Below are positions 28,684-40,456 of a stretch of DNA of 64,000 nt, in pieces. The translations under genes and the position numbers were made by a program. The first letter of the stretch is position 1. The number at the start of each line of letters is the position of its first letter. The notes beneath the pieces were generated by a model, which ran no database searches, was not told the DNA's origin, and worked only from the letters and a program-made list of their open reading frames with translations. This stretch comes from Ectothiorhodospira shaposhnikovii. GTDB lineage: Bacteria; Pseudomonadota; Gammaproteobacteria; Ectothiorhodospirales; Ectothiorhodospiraceae. Location of the stretch: positions 62,001-126,000 of the forward strand of contig NZ_NRSM01000005.1 in the NCBI RefSeq assembly GCF_016584105.1, given 5' to 3'.

Positions 28684-29882
28684 AGGGTCTTGATCTTCAG
28701 GCCACCCGGGACATGGACAGCCGTCTGGCGGTGGAACTGCATCAGAAGGTGGATCTGGGACTGGCGGTCACGGTCATGGCCCTGCTGGGACTGGGACTGG
28801 TGATGGTGGGATCCGCCTCCATCGGGATCGCTGACCGGAACCTGGGCGATCCTTTCTATTTCCTGCAACGCCAGGTGTTTTTTGTCAGTCTCGGTCTGTT
28901 GGCGGCCGTCATGTTCTACAACCTGCGCCTGGCCTGGTGGCAGGCCATGGGGCCCTGGCTGCTCCTGTCCGTCTACGTGCTGTTGCTGCTGGTGCTGGTG
29001 CCCGGTATCGGCAAGACGGTGAACGGCTCCACCCGCTGGATTTCCGTGGGGTTGTTCAATCTGCAGGTCTCCGAGGTGGTGAAACTGCTCATGACCATCT
29101 ATCTGGCCGGTTATCTGGTGCGCCATGCCCGCCAGGTACGCGAGACCCTGATGGGTTTTGCCAAGCCCTTGATCCTGCTGATGCTGGCCACAGCGCCTCT
29201 TCTCATGCAGCCGGATTTCGGGGCCGCGGTGGTGCTGATGGCCATCGCTCTGGGAATGCTGTTCCTGGGTGGCGCGAGGCTGTGGCAGTTCTTCATGCTG
29301 TTGGGTGCCGTAGGCATGGCGATGGCCTGGCTGGCCATCCAGACCCCTTATCGGGTGGCCCGTCTCACCGGCTTCATGGATCCCTGGACCGACCCCTTCA
29401 ACACAGGATTCCAGCTCACCCAGTCTCTCATTGCCATCGGCAGTGGTTCCTGGTTCGGCGTGGGGCTGGGTGGCAGCGTGCAGAAACTCTTTTACCTGCC
29501 GGAAGCCCACAACGATTTCCTGTTTGCCGTGCTGGCCGAGGAACTGGGGCTGGTGGGTATCGTGGTGCTGGTGGCCCTCTACGGCTTCCTGCTCTGGCGC
29601 AGCTTTGCCATCGGTCAGGCCGCCGAGCGGGTGGGACATCTGTTCGGCGCGCATCTGGCCTACGGCATCGGCATCTGGATCAGTCTGCAGGCCTTCATCA
29701 ACATGGCTGTGAACATGGGCATGCTGCCTACCAAGGGGCTGACCCTGCCCCTGATGAGCTATGGCGGCAGCTCCATGCTGGTGACCTGCGCGGCCATGGG
29801 ATTGCTGGCCAGGGTGCATAGGGAAACGGTGGAGAGCGGTGGTTTCAGGCCGCGGCGTCGTGCCTCGGGAGGTGGAGCATGA
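28680..29882 (+). CDS. ftsW: FtsW, septal peptidoglycan glycosyltransferase (SEDS family)
   Basis: FtsW polymerises lipid II at the septum as partner of FtsI. The 400-residue protein has about ten transmembrane helices and SEDS signatures: LMVGSASIG-type GLVMVGSASIGIAD near the N-terminus, GSTRWISVGLFNLQVSE, AVVLMAIALGMLFLGGAR, the PEAHNDFLFAVLAEELG loop and MLPTKGLTLPLMSYGGSSM. The start overlaps murD, and the stop overlaps murG. Confidence 0.97.
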   Translation: MKGLDLQATRDMDSRLAVELHQKVDLGLAVTVMALLGLGLVMVGSASIGIADRNLGDPFYFLQRQVFFVSLGLLAAVMFYNLRLAWWQAMGPWLLLSVYVLLLLVLVPGIGKTVNGSTRWISVGLFNLQVSEVVKLLMTIYLAGYLVRHARQVRETLMGFAKPLILLMLATAPLLMQPDFGAAVVLMAIALGMLFLGGARLWQFFMLLGAVGMAMAWLAIQTPYRVARLTGFMDPWTDPFNTGFQLTQSLIAIGSGSWFGVGLGGSVQKLFYLPEAHNDFLFAVLAEELGLVGIVVLVALYGFLLWRSFAIGQAAERVGHLFGAHLAYGIGIWISLQAFINMAVNMGMLPTKGLTLPLMSYGGSSMLVTCAAMGLLARVHRETVESGGFRPRRRASGGGA

Positions 29883-30967
29883 GTCGTCGTCCCATCCTGA
29901 TCATGGCCGGTGGCACCGGGGGACACGTTTTCCCCGGGCTGGCCGTGGCCGACTGCCTGCGTGCCCGCGGCGAGACCGTGTGCTGGCTGGGCACGGCCAA
30001 CGGCCTGGAGGCCCGGCTGGTGCCGGCGGCGGGGATCGAGTTCCATACCCTGCCGGTGAGCGGTCTGCGGGGCAAGGGGGCGACCGCCTGGTTGCTGGCC
30101 CCCTGGCGACTGGGGGTGGCCCTGTGGGCGGCTTTGGGCCTGATGCTGCGGCTCAAGCCCAGGGCCGTGCTGGGCCTGGGCGGATTTGCCTCCGGCCCTG
30201 GTGGTCTCATGGCCGCCGCCCTGGGCCATCCCCTGGTGATCCACGAGCAGAACGCCATTGCCGGCATGACCAATCGCTGGCTGGCCGGTCGCGCGGACCT
30301 GGTGCTGGAAGCCTTTCCGGGCACGTTTCCTGCGGGCCGCCAGGCGGTGGCTGTCGGCAATCCGGTGCGTGAGAGCATCCGTGCGTTGCCGGAGCCCGAA
30401 GTGCGCCTGGCCGGGCGGGAAGGCCCCCTGCGTCTGCTGGTGGTCGGCGGCAGCCTGGGTGCCCTGGCCCTGAATACCCGTGTGCCTGAAGCGGTGGCAC
30501 GTCTGCCCGAGGTGCGCCGACCCCTGATCCGTCATCAGGCGGGGGAGCGCACGCTGGATGAGGCCCGCCGGTCGTATGCCCGGGCCGGGGTGGAGGCCGA
30601 GGTGACGGCCTTTATCGATGACATGGCCGAGGCCTATGACTGGGCAGATCTGGTGATCTGCCGGGCAGGGGCGCTGACGGTCTCGGAACTGGCGGCTGCC
30701 GGCGTGGCCGCCCTGCTGGTGCCTTATCCCCACGCGGTGGATGATCATCAGCGTGCCAATGCCCGCCATCTGTCCGAAGCCGGGGCGGCCCGGCTCGTGC
30801 TTCAGGATGAACTGGACCCCGAAGCCCTGGCGACATGGCTGGAGTCCCTGGACCGCCCCCGATTGCTGGAAATGGCCCGCCAGGCCCGTTCCCTGGCACG
30901 TCCCGATGCCACCCATCGCGTGGCCGAGGCCTGTCTGGCCCTGGCTGGGAAAGGAGATTGTTCATGA
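29879..30967 (+). CDS. murG: MurG, lipid II-forming GlcNAc transferase
   Basis: MurG transfers GlcNAc from UDP-GlcNAc to lipid I on the cytoplasmic membrane face. The 362-residue protein is a GT-B enzyme with the first glycine-rich loop at [53 protein letters not shown], the second-domain loop [12 protein letters not shown], and the UDP-GlcNAc site [22 protein letters not shown]. It overlaps ftsW and murC. Confidence 0.98.
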   Translation: MSRRPILIMAGGTGGHVFPGLAVADCLRARGETVCWLGTANGLEARLVPAAGIEFHTLPVSGLRGKGATAWLLAPWRLGVALWAALGLMLRLKPRAVLGLGGFASGPGGLMAAALGHPLVIHEQNAIAGMTNRWLAGRADLVLEAFPGTFPAGRQAVAVGNPVRESIRALPEPEVRLAGREGPLRLLVVGGSLGALALNTRVPEAVARLPEVRRPLIRHQAGERTLDEARRSYARAGVEAEVTAFIDDMAEAYDWADLVICRAGALTVSELAAAGVAALLVPYPHAVDDHQRANARHLSEAGAARLVLQDELDPEALATWLESLDRPRLLEMARQARSLARPDATHRVAEACLALAGKGDCS

Positions 30968-32390
30968 ATGCGCCCAACGCCCTGATCGGCATGCGTCGCA
31001 TCCGCCGGATTCACTTTGTGGGTATCGGCGGTTCGGGCATGGGCGGCATCGCCGAAGTGCTGGCCAACCTGGGCTACCAGGTCAGTGGTTCGGATATTGC
31101 CGAAAATGCCGTGACCCGGCGCCTGGAGGGGCTGGGCGTGGAAGTTCGCCTGGGGCACGATGCCGCCCATGTGTGGCAGGCCGACGTGCTCGTGGTGTCC
31201 AGCGCCATCCGTCCCGATAACCCGGAGTTGCGGGCGGCACAGGAACGTCGCATTCCCGTCGTGCCCCGGGCCGAGATGCTGGCCGAGCTGATGCGTTTCC
31301 GTTATGGCATCGCCGTGGCCGGGACCCACGGCAAGACCACCACCACCAGCCTGGTGGCCAGTCTGTTGGCGGAGGGCGGGCTTGACCCCACCTTCGTCAT
31401 CGGCGGCCGGCTCAACAGCACCGCCAGCCATTCCCGGCTTGGGCAGGGCAACTACCTGGTGGCCGAGGCGGACGAGAGCGACGCCTCCTTCCTGTGTCTG
31501 CAGCCGATGATCTCGGTGGTGACCAACATCGATGCGGACCACCTGGCCACCTATGAAGGGGATTTTTCCCGGTTGCGGGATACGTTCCTGGAGTTTTTGC
31601 ACCACTTGCCTTTCTACGGCCTGGCGGTGCTGTGCGCGGATGACCCGGAAATCCGCGATCTGATCACTCGCATCGGCCGCCCCATGCTCACTTACGGCAT
31701 CGATCATCCGGCCGACGTCAAGGCCCGTGAGCTACGCCCCGACGGCACCCTCACCCACTTCGACCTGTACCTGCCGGGCCGTGATCGGGCCTTGCCGGTG
31801 ACCCTGAACCTGCCGGGACGCCACAATGTACTCAATGCCCTGGCGGCGGTGGCCGTGGCCCACGAGCTGGGGGTGGACGACGGTGCCATACAGCGGGGGT
31901 TGCAGGCATTTCAGGGCATCGGCCGGCGTTTCCAGGTTTACGGCCGTCTGCCCGCCCCGGCGGGCGAGGTGATGCTGGTGGATGACTATGGCCACCATCC
32001 CACTGAAGTGGCTGCCACCATTGCTGCGGCCCGATCCGCCTGGCCGGGCCGGCGTCTGGTGCTGGCCTTTCAGCCCCACCGCTACACCCGTACCCGGGAT
32101 CTGTTCGAGGATTTTGCCGAGGTACTGTCCGAGCCCGATGTGCTGGTGCTACTGGATGTCTATGCGGCGGGCGAGGACCCCATTCCCGGCGCCGATGGCC
32201 GTACCCTGGCCCGGGCGATCCGTACCCGGGGAAGGGTGGATCCCGTGTTCGTGGATGCCCCCGAGCGTCTGGTGGACGCCCTGCGGGGTGTCTTGCGGGA
32301 GGGGGATGTCCTGCTGACCCAGGGCGCGGGTAATGTGGGGGCATTGGCGGCCAGTCTGCCGACGGCACTGGCCGGTGTCGGGGAGGGGCC

Positions 32391-32394
<4 letters not shown>
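30964..32394 (+). CDS. murC: MurC, UDP-MurNAc:L-alanine ligase
   Basis: MurC attaches L-alanine to UDP-MurNAc, the first peptide bond of the precursor. From ATG 30964 the protein has 476 residues. It shows [18 protein letters not shown], the ATP loop [58 protein letters not shown] and [20 protein letters not shown] overlaps the murG stop and has AAGGAG shortly before it. The stop overlaps murB. Confidence 0.98.
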
Positions 32395-34237
<1,843 letters not shown>

Positions 34238-34247
34238 TGGGGTGCGT

Positions 34248-35021
34248 ATGGGCAGAGCGATGGCTAGGCGAAGGGTGCAGCGGCCGCCCTGGTGGCGGGA
34301 GGCACGCTTGCGCCGCGCCCTGCGATCCCTGCTGCTGGTGGCAGCTGTCATGATGCTTGCCGTCGCTGGCCAAGGAGGGGTAGCCCATTTGATGGAGCCC
34401 GATACCCTGCCCATCCGCAGCGTGGAAGTGGAGGGCGAGTTGCGTCATATGGTGCCGGAGACCCTGTCCGCGGCCATCGCGCCCCATGTGCGGGGGGGCT
34501 TCTTCAACCTGGATCTGCGTCAGGTGGAGAGGTCGGTCAAGGCACTTCCCTGGGTACGTGGGGTGTGGGTGCGCCGGGAATGGCCGGACCGGATCGTGAT
34601 CCGGATCGAGGAGCAGGTCCCGGTGGCACGCTGGGGCAGCGATGCCCTGGTGAACCAGTATGGGGAACTGTTCCGCCCGGAGTTGTCGGAAGCCCCCGAG
34701 GGTCTGCCGTTCCTGGAGGGCCGGGAGGGCCGTCAGCGGCAACTCATGGAACGATTCCTGGCGGTACAGGCCAGGCTGGCGGATGTGGGCCTGGAAGTTT
34801 CCGGCATCAAGGAGGATGCCCGGCGCTCCTGGGTGATCCAGCTGGAGGACGGGGGGCAGGTCCTCATGGGCCGGGGGATGGACGCGGATCGCCTGGACCG
34901 GCTGGTGCGCATGTATCCGCGCCTGGAGGAGCATCGGGACGAGCCCATCCGGCGAATCGACATGCGTTACACCAACGGCATCGCCGTGGCCTGGCAGTCC
35001 GGCGAAGGTGATGTCAAATGA
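34248..35021 (+). CDS. ftsQ: FtsQ, divisome protein with POTRA domain
   Basis: FtsQ is a bitopic inner-membrane protein that links FtsLB to the divisome. The 257-residue product has a basic cytoplasmic N-terminus (ARRRVQRPPWWREARLRR), a transmembrane helix (about residues 26-46), a POTRA domain (IRSVEVEGELRHMVPETL to about residue 115) and a beta domain with LPWVRGVWVRREWPDRIVI. ATG 34248 is preceded by GGGGTG; an earlier GTG (34242) and later ATG (34260) are possible starts. Confidence 0.94.
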   Translation: MGRAMARRRVQRPPWWREARLRRALRSLLLVAAVMMLAVAGQGGVAHLMEPDTLPIRSVEVEGELRHMVPETLSAAIAPHVRGGFFNLDLRQVERSVKALPWVRGVWVRREWPDRIVIRIEEQVPVARWGSDALVNQYGELFRPELSEAPEGLPFLEGREGRQRQLMERFLAVQARLADVGLEVSGIKEDARRSWVIQLEDGGQVLMGRGMDADRLDRLVRMYPRLEEHRDEPIRRIDMRYTNGIAVAWQSGEGDVK

Positions 35022-35137
35022 GACGGTCTGTCATGCAGGCAAGGCAAATGAAAGAAGTAATGAGTCCGGCGTTGTTTTCCCGGTACCGGCAGTGTGGTGA
35101 AACCACCCTGATTGCGTCGTGGTGGAGATGAAGGGTT

Positions 35138-36373
35138 ATGTCTAAGCGATCCGATAAGGGAATGATAGTCGGCCTTGATATCGGCACCTCCAAGGTGGAG
35201 GCCATCGTCGGTGAAGTGAATGACGAGGGGGGTATCGAGATTGTCGGTATCGGTTCCCATCCTTCCCGTGGGTTGAAAAAGGGCGTGGTGGTCAATATCG
35301 AATCCACTGTGCAATCCATCCAGCGTGCCATCGAGGAAGCGGAGCTGATGGCCGGCTGCCAGATTCACTCGGTCTTCACCGGGATTGCCGGCAGTCATGT
35401 GAAGAGCCTCAATTCCACCGGTGTGGTGGCCATCAAGGACAAGGAAGTCAATACGGCGGATGTGGAGCGGGTGATTGATGCCGCCAGGGCGGTGGCTATC
35501 CCGGCGGATCAGCGCATCCTTCATGTGCTGCCCCAGGAGTTCATCATTGATGAGCAGGAAGGTATCCGCGAGCCCATCGGCATGTCGGGCGTACGCCTTG
35601 AGGCCAAGGTTCACCTGGTCACAGGCGCGGTGTCCGCGGCCCAGAACATCATCAAGTGCGTCAGACGGTGTGGGCTGGAGGTGGATGACATCATCCTGGA
35701 GCAACTGGCCTCCAGCTATGCCGTACTCACCGAGGATGAGAAGGAATTGGGAGTGTGTCTGGTGGATATCGGTGGCGGGACCACCGATATTGCCGTCTTT
35801 ACCGACGGTGCGATCCGCCACACCGCGGTGATTCCCATCGCCGGTGATCAGGTGACCAATGATATCGCCGTGGCCCTGCGGACGCCCACCCAGTACGCGG
35901 AGGACATCAAGATCAAGTATGCCTGTGCCCTGCGTCAGCTGGCCAATCCGGAGGAAAGCATCGAGGTGCCTGGCGTGGGTGACCGTCCCCCCCGCCGTCT
36001 CTCCCGGCAGATCCTGGCCGGGGTGGTGGAGCCCCGCTACGAGGAACTCATGTCCCTGGTCCAGGCGGAACTGCGCCGGTCCGGTTGTGAGGAAATGGTG
36101 GCCGCGGGCGTGGTGCTGACCGGTGGGTCTTCGAAGATGGAAGGCGTGGCGGAACTGGCGGAAGAGGTCTTTCACATGCCCGTGCGTCTGGGGTTGCCCC
36201 AGTACGTCACCGGTCTGGTGGATGCGGTCAGGAACCCCATGCATTCCACCGGAGTGGGGCTGTTGCTGTTCGGTCATCAAAGTCGTTATCAGGCCATGAC
36301 CGAAGGAGTCCGTGGTGGGGGGATGAAATCCGTCTGGGGGCGGATGAAGAGCTGGTTTCAGGGCAATCTATAG
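35138..36373 (+). CDS. ftsA: FtsA, actin-like membrane tether for FtsZ
   Basis: FtsA polymerises under the membrane, tethers FtsZ and recruits later divisome proteins. The 411-residue protein has the actin-fold phosphate loops MIVGLDIGTSKVEAIVGEV and VCLVDIGGGTTDIAVFTDG, and the adenosine region AGVVLTGGSSKMEGVAEL. The C-terminal tail VWGRMKSWFQGNL is an amphipathic membrane-targeting helix. A GAAGGG precedes the ATG. The 116 bases after ftsQ hold a small GTGGT/ACCAC hairpin (35094-35106) and may contain a local promoter, but none is convincing. Confidence 0.98.
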   Translation: MSKRSDKGMIVGLDIGTSKVEAIVGEVNDEGGIEIVGIGSHPSRGLKKGVVVNIESTVQSIQRAIEEAELMAGCQIHSVFTGIAGSHVKSLNSTGVVAIKDKEVNTADVERVIDAARAVAIPADQRILHVLPQEFIIDEQEGIREPIGMSGVRLEAKVHLVTGAVSAAQNIIKCVRRCGLEVDDIILEQLASSYAVLTEDEKELGVCLVDIGGGTTDIAVFTDGAIRHTAVIPIAGDQVTNDIAVALRTPTQYAEDIKIKYACALRQLANPEESIEVPGVGDRPPRRLSRQILAGVVEPRYEELMSLVQAELRRSGCEEMVAAGVVLTGGSSKMEGVAELAEEVFHMPVRLGLPQYVTGLVDAVRNPMHSTGVGLLLFGHQSRYQAMTEGVRGGGMKSVWGRMKSWFQGNL

Positions 36374-36503
36374 GACAGGCTCATGTCGGACTTCGTGGCG
36401 ATGGATACAGAAAGAATACGCGGGCGTGGATGAATCGGGTGATCTGAATTCGGAAGGTTACGGTCTTTTTAACGAACATTGTGGTTTTTAGGAGGAATTG
36501 GAT

Positions 36504-37697
36504 ATGTTTGAACTGATGGATACCTATCCGCAAAGCGCGGTCATCAAGGTCATCGGTGTCGGTGGCGGTGGCGGCAATGCCGTTCAGCACATGGTCAATG
36601 CCTCCATTGAGGGCGTGGACTTCGTGGTGGCGAACACGGATGCCCAGGCCCTCAAGCGGGTGGATGCCAAGACCCTGCTGCAACTGGGCTCCCATATCAC
36701 CAAGGGCCTCGGTGCCGGGGCCGATCCTGCCGTGGGGCGTGAGGCCGCCCTGGAAGACCGGGAGCGGATCCAGGAAGTGATCGACGGTGCCGACATGGTC
36801 TTCATTACCGCCGGCATGGGCGGCGGCACGGGTACCGGGGCCGCGCCGGTGGTGGCCCAGATCGCCAAGGAAATGGGCATTCTCACCGTGGCCGTGGTCA
36901 CCAAGCCCTTTCCCTTCGAAGGCAAGAAGCGTATGCAGGTGGCGCAATCGGGGATGGAAAACCTGGCCAAGTATGTGGACTCTCTTATCACCATTCCCAA
37001 TGACAAGCTCCTGTCGGTACTGGGCAAGAACGTAACCCTGCTGGATGCCTTCAAGGCCGCCAACGACGTGTTGTTGGGGGCGGTGCAGGGGATCGCCGAA
37101 CTCATCACCCGCCCCGGCCTGATCAACGTTGACTTTGCGGATGTGCGCACCGTGATGTCCGAGATGGGCATGGCCATGATGGGTACCGGTTCCGCCTCCG
37201 GTGGTGACAGGGCCCGTGTCGCCGCCGAGGCCGCCATTTCCAGTCCGTTGCTGGAGGATGTGAACATTGCCGGTGCCCGGGGCATCCTGGTGAATGTGAC
37301 CGCCGGCATGGACATGTCCATCGGCGAGTTCGAGGAAGTGGGCGCGGCGGTCAAGGAGTTTGCCTCTGAGGATGCCACTGTGGTGGTGGGTACCGTCATC
37401 GATCCGGAGATGAACGACGAACTGCGCGTGACCCTGGTGGCCACAGGTCTGGGAACGCCCGGCCAGGCTGCCCGTCCGACCCGTGAAAAGCCGGCGGTGA
37501 AGCTGGTGGAGTCACGTCAGACGGCCCTGGGTGCCCATCATGGGCACGGCAGCGAACTGGACATGGTGGATTACGACAAGCTGGATCGGCCGGCGGTGAT
37601 GCGCAAACAGCAGGGCAATGCGGCCTACGATATGTCCGGCAATCCCAATATGGATTACCTGGATATCCCCGCATTCCTGCGCAAACAGGCCGACTGA
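36504..37697 (+). CDS. ftsZ: FtsZ, tubulin-like division GTPase
   Basis: FtsZ forms the Z ring. The 397-residue protein has VIKVIGVGGGGGNAVQHM at the N-terminus, the tubulin signature GGGTGTG at residues 106-112, the catalytic T7 region VDFADVRTVMSEMG, a variable linker from about residue 320, and a C-terminal peptide DYLDIPAFLRKQAD that binds FtsA and ZipA. ATG 36504 has a perfect AGGAGG seven bases upstream (36490-36495), stronger than for its neighbours, consistent with high FtsZ output. An in-frame TTG two codons earlier is rejected. A 130-base gap separates it from ftsA. Confidence 0.98.
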   Translation: MFELMDTYPQSAVIKVIGVGGGGGNAVQHMVNASIEGVDFVVANTDAQALKRVDAKTLLQLGSHITKGLGAGADPAVGREAALEDRERIQEVIDGADMVFITAGMGGGTGTGAAPVVAQIAKEMGILTVAVVTKPFPFEGKKRMQVAQSGMENLAKYVDSLITIPNDKLLSVLGKNVTLLDAFKAANDVLLGAVQGIAELITRPGLINVDFADVRTVMSEMGMAMMGTGSASGGDRARVAAEAAISSPLLEDVNIAGARGILVNVTAGMDMSIGEFEEVGAAVKEFASEDATVVVGTVIDPEMNDELRVTLVATGLGTPGQAARPTREKPAVKLVESRQTALGAHHGHGSELDMVDYDKLDRPAVMRKQQGNAAYDMSGNPNMDYLDIPAFLRKQAD

Positions 37698-37710
37698 TCA
37701 TGGGGTGGTG

Positions 37711-37752
37711 AAGGGCGGAGCCGCATGCACTGGTGTGTGCTTCGCCCCTTTA
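37711..37752 (+). terminator. Terminator-like hairpin after ftsZ
   Basis: An imperfect long stem with an inner GCATGCAC/GTGTGTGC helix and outer AAGGG.CG/CG.CCCTT pairs around a TGG loop ends in TTTT at 37749-37752. It sits 13 bases after the ftsZ stop and may reduce read-through into lpxC. Confidence 0.45.
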
Positions 37753-37928
37753 TCGTCAGATGCCGTCCGGAAGGAGGGGCTGGTGTCAGGACATGCAACT
37801 TGACGCATCCAGTGGCATAATAACCGGCTATTTTGTCATGCCGGGCATTTCAGGGAGGCTGGGGCCGTTCTGATACGGTACGCATAATGCCCAATCCCGG
37901 TGCGTCACCGGCTCAGAGGATTATCAAG

Positions 37929-38843
37929 TTGATCAAGCAGCGCACGCTCAAGAACACCATTCGTGCTACCGGCGTCGGACTCCATACCGGTGAAAAGATC
38001 TATCTGATGTTGCGTCCGGCACCGGTCAATGCCGGGGTGGTTTTTCGCCGCGTGGACCTGGATCCGGTGGTGGAGATCAAGGCCCATCCCGAAAATGTGG
38101 GCGATACCTGCCTGTCCACCACCATGGTGAAGGGTGATGTGCGGGTGTCCACGGTGGAACACCTGCTTTCGGCCGTGGCGGGGTTGGGGATCGATAACCT
38201 GTATGTGGATGTCAGTGCGCCCGAAGTGCCCATCATGGATGGTAGCGCCGGGCCTTTCGTGTTTCTCATCCAGTCCGCCGGAATCGTCGAGCAGAACGCC
38301 CCCAAGCGTTTTATCCGCATCAGACAGCCGGTGGAAGTCCGGGAGGATGACAAGTGGGCCAGGCTGGAACCCTTCAATGGGTTCAAGGTGGGTTTCTCCA
38401 TCGATTTCAAACACCCCATTTTCAGTGGCGGGGTTCAGTCCGCCGAACTGGACTTTTCCACCACGTCCTTTGTCAAGGAAGTCAGCCGCGCCCGTACCTT
38501 CGGTTTCATGCGCGAGATCGAGGCTCTGCGCAGTCGTCGGCTTGCCCTGGGCGGCAGTCTGGATAACGCGGTGGTTCTTGATGATTATCGGGTCCTTAAT
38601 GAAGATGGTCTGCGCTATGAGGATGAGTTCGTCAAGCACAAGATCCTGGACGCCATCGGTGACGTCTACCAGCTTGGTCATAGCCTTATCGGTGCCTTTA
38701 CCGGCTATAAGTCAGGTCATGCGCTCAACAACAAGCTGATCCGCAAGTTGATCACCCTTGAAGATGCCTTTGAAATCGTGACTTTCGAGGATGAGGGCGA
38801 GTTGCTGCCCATCTCCTATGCTCACGCTGCGGCTACTGTCTGA
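37929..38843 (+). CDS. lpxC: LpxC, UDP-3-O-acyl-GlcNAc deacetylase
   Basis: LpxC is the zinc amidase that commits UDP-3-acyl-GlcNAc to lipid A synthesis. The likely start is TTG 37929, giving 304 residues beginning [20 protein letters not shown], colinear with E. coli LpxC (305). AGAGGA lies nine bases upstream. An in-frame ATG at 37887 would add 14 residues not seen in the family. Zinc ligands are the His in [17 protein letters not shown] and the His and Asp in [33 protein letters not shown] and [10 protein letters not shown] are also conserved. It ends overlapping the convergent dciA stop by 11 bases. Confidence 0.96.
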   Translation: MIKQRTLKNTIRATGVGLHTGEKIYLMLRPAPVNAGVVFRRVDLDPVVEIKAHPENVGDTCLSTTMVKGDVRVSTVEHLLSAVAGLGIDNLYVDVSAPEVPIMDGSAGPFVFLIQSAGIVEQNAPKRFIRIRQPVEVREDDKWARLEPFNGFKVGFSIDFKHPIFSGGVQSAELDFSTTSFVKEVSRARTFGFMREIEALRSRRLALGGSLDNAVVLDDYRVLNEDGLRYEDEFVKHKILDAIGDVYQLGHSLIGAFTGYKSGHALNNKLIRKLITLEDAFEIVTFEDEGELLPISYAHAAATV

Positions 38844-39264
38844 GGGAGGTCTTGCTTCGCGCCGCCAGGCGGCGCAGCGCCTGACGTAATTCTGTGTCTT
38901 CCACGGTGTTGGCTGCGCTCAGCAGGGATTCACGAGCCCGGTTTGAGAGGGCGTTTGCCTGCCGTGGGCGGTTTTCCTTGCGGGCGTCGCTCAGGGCGGG
39001 ACATACCCGGATCTGGATGGATCGGGGGTGCAGGCCGTGGTGGGCCTGGATCTGTTTGAGAATTTCCCGCTTCAGATAGCGCAGTTGGGTGGCCCACGCC
39101 CCGGAGTCCGTCACCAGGGTGAGGGCACCATCTTCCATGCCGCTGACCCAGCAGTGCTCCCGTGGTCCCGGGGGCAACAGGTTCCTGACGCTCCAGGTCA
39201 GGTTTTCCAGCATTCGGGCCCGCGTCAGGAGCGCGGGGTCAAGCAGGACTCTGGGGCGGCGCAT
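38833..39264 (-). CDS. dciA: DciA-type (DUF721) replicative helicase loader
   Basis: DciA proteins load the DnaB helicase in bacteria that lack DnaC. From ATG 39264 the 143-residue product has a DUF721/KH-like N-terminal domain ([51 protein letters not shown]) and a low-complexity, basic C-terminal tail, as in known members. The gene lies between lpxC and secA on the opposite strand, the same place as the Pseudomonas gene. A longer frame to 39345 exists but its extra residues are unlike the family. Its TAG stop lies inside the last codons of lpxC. Confidence 0.85.
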   Translation of the reverse strand: MRRPRVLLDPALLTRARMLENLTWSVRNLLPPGPREHCWVSGMEDGALTLVTDSGAWATQLRYLKREILKQIQAHHGLHPRSIQIRVCPALSDARKENRPRQANALSNRARESLLSAANTVEDTELRQALRRLAARSKTSLRQ

Positions 39265-39451
39265 GAACGGACAGGTCTCCTGGCCGGGGACGGCATGCTG
39301 CAAGACTGCCTGTAACCACATTGGCGGGATATACGGATTTCCCACAAGGCCTGTGGTTGGATTATGATCGGCTTCTCATGAAGGACGGGTACTGGACGTC
39401 GGCGATTTCCGGCGCTGGTCGGGATCATAACAAAATACAGGCCAGGTCAGC

Positions 39452-40372
39452 ATGAATATCATTTTCCTGTCTTCCAACGGGGGAGGGACGCGGCGCCTCC
39501 AGGTGTCACGTTGGTATCACCTTGCCGTTCCCCTGGCGGTTTTTGCTGTCTGCGGTGGGTTGTTCATGGGCGCTGGTTATCAGGCGGGAAGGTATCTTCA
39601 TGATCCTGGCGAGCCACCGGGGTTGGCCCACTGGAGTGAGGCGCTCAGGGAGCAGCGCGATCAGCTGGAGTATGCAAGAGATGCCACTGAAGCGGGTATT
39701 CAGACGCTGACCCTGCGAGTGGCCCAGCTGCAGGCGCAGATGACGCGCCTGGATGCGTTGGGGAACAAGCTGGTGAAGATGGCGGACCTGGAAGATGGTG
39801 AGTTCGATTTCGGCACTCTGCCGGGGGTGGGGGGGCCCGAGGAAGTGCTTGTCGATGCGCCTTCCTTTCATCTGCTTGAGCGACTTGACGAGCTTGCACG
39901 GCAGATGGATGACCGCGAATCCCAGTTGCGCCTGCTGAGCCGCCTCATCCTTTCCGGTCAGCTGGCGGATGAGGTGACCCCGACCGGACGTCCTGTCGTC
40001 ACTGGCTGGATGTCCTCGGGTTACGGTGCTCGTACCGATCCTTTCACCGGGCGTCAGGTGTTTCACCGGGGAGTGGATTTTGCCGGGCGTCCGGGTTCCG
40101 ACATCATCGCCGTCGCCGGAGGGATCGTCATTTTTGCGGATCGCCGGGATGCCTTCGGCAAGCTGGTGGAGATCGATCACGGTAACGGCTATGTCACCCG
40201 CTACGCCCACAATAAGGAGATGCTGGTCTCCGTTGGGGAAGCGGTCCGCAAGGGGCAGGTGATCGCCAGGATGGGTTCCACCGGGCGCGCCACCGGAACC
40301 CATGTGCATTTTGAAGTGCTCAAGGATGGCCGGCATGTGAACCCCCATCGATTCATATCCTCCTCCGGCTAG
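39452..40372 (+). CDS. Membrane-anchored M23 (LytM) family peptidase
   Basis: M23 peptidases are zinc endopeptidases that cut peptidoglycan cross-links or regulate amidases. The 306-residue protein has an N-terminal transmembrane helix (about residues 24-47), a periplasmic coiled coil (about 65-155) and a C-terminal LytM domain (about 190-300). The zinc ligands are present: His and Asp in HRGVDFAG, and the HxH in GTHVHFEVLKDG. It therefore looks catalytically competent, unlike EnvC or NlpD. It lies just upstream of secA, a location known from Pseudomonas relatives. Confidence 0.9.
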   Translation: MNIIFLSSNGGGTRRLQVSRWYHLAVPLAVFAVCGGLFMGAGYQAGRYLHDPGEPPGLAHWSEALREQRDQLEYARDATEAGIQTLTLRVAQLQAQMTRLDALGNKLVKMADLEDGEFDFGTLPGVGGPEEVLVDAPSFHLLERLDELARQMDDRESQLRLLSRLILSGQLADEVTPTGRPVVTGWMSSGYGARTDPFTGRQVFHRGVDFAGRPGSDIIAVAGGIVIFADRRDAFGKLVEIDHGNGYVTRYAHNKEMLVSVGEAVRKGQVIARMGSTGRATGTHVHFEVLKDGRHVNPHRFISSSG

Positions 40373-40456
40373 GTGTCGTGGTACCCCACTGCGCCCATGG
40401 CTTGGATGGGGTATGATGACAGCCCTCAAGTTCAGCAACCCAGCGCAGAACCCTTC

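Noticed and set aside
40373-40456. A SecM-like arrest peptide before secA
   Set aside because: The gap is 84 bases with no arrest motif, and the upstream gene is an M23 peptidase.
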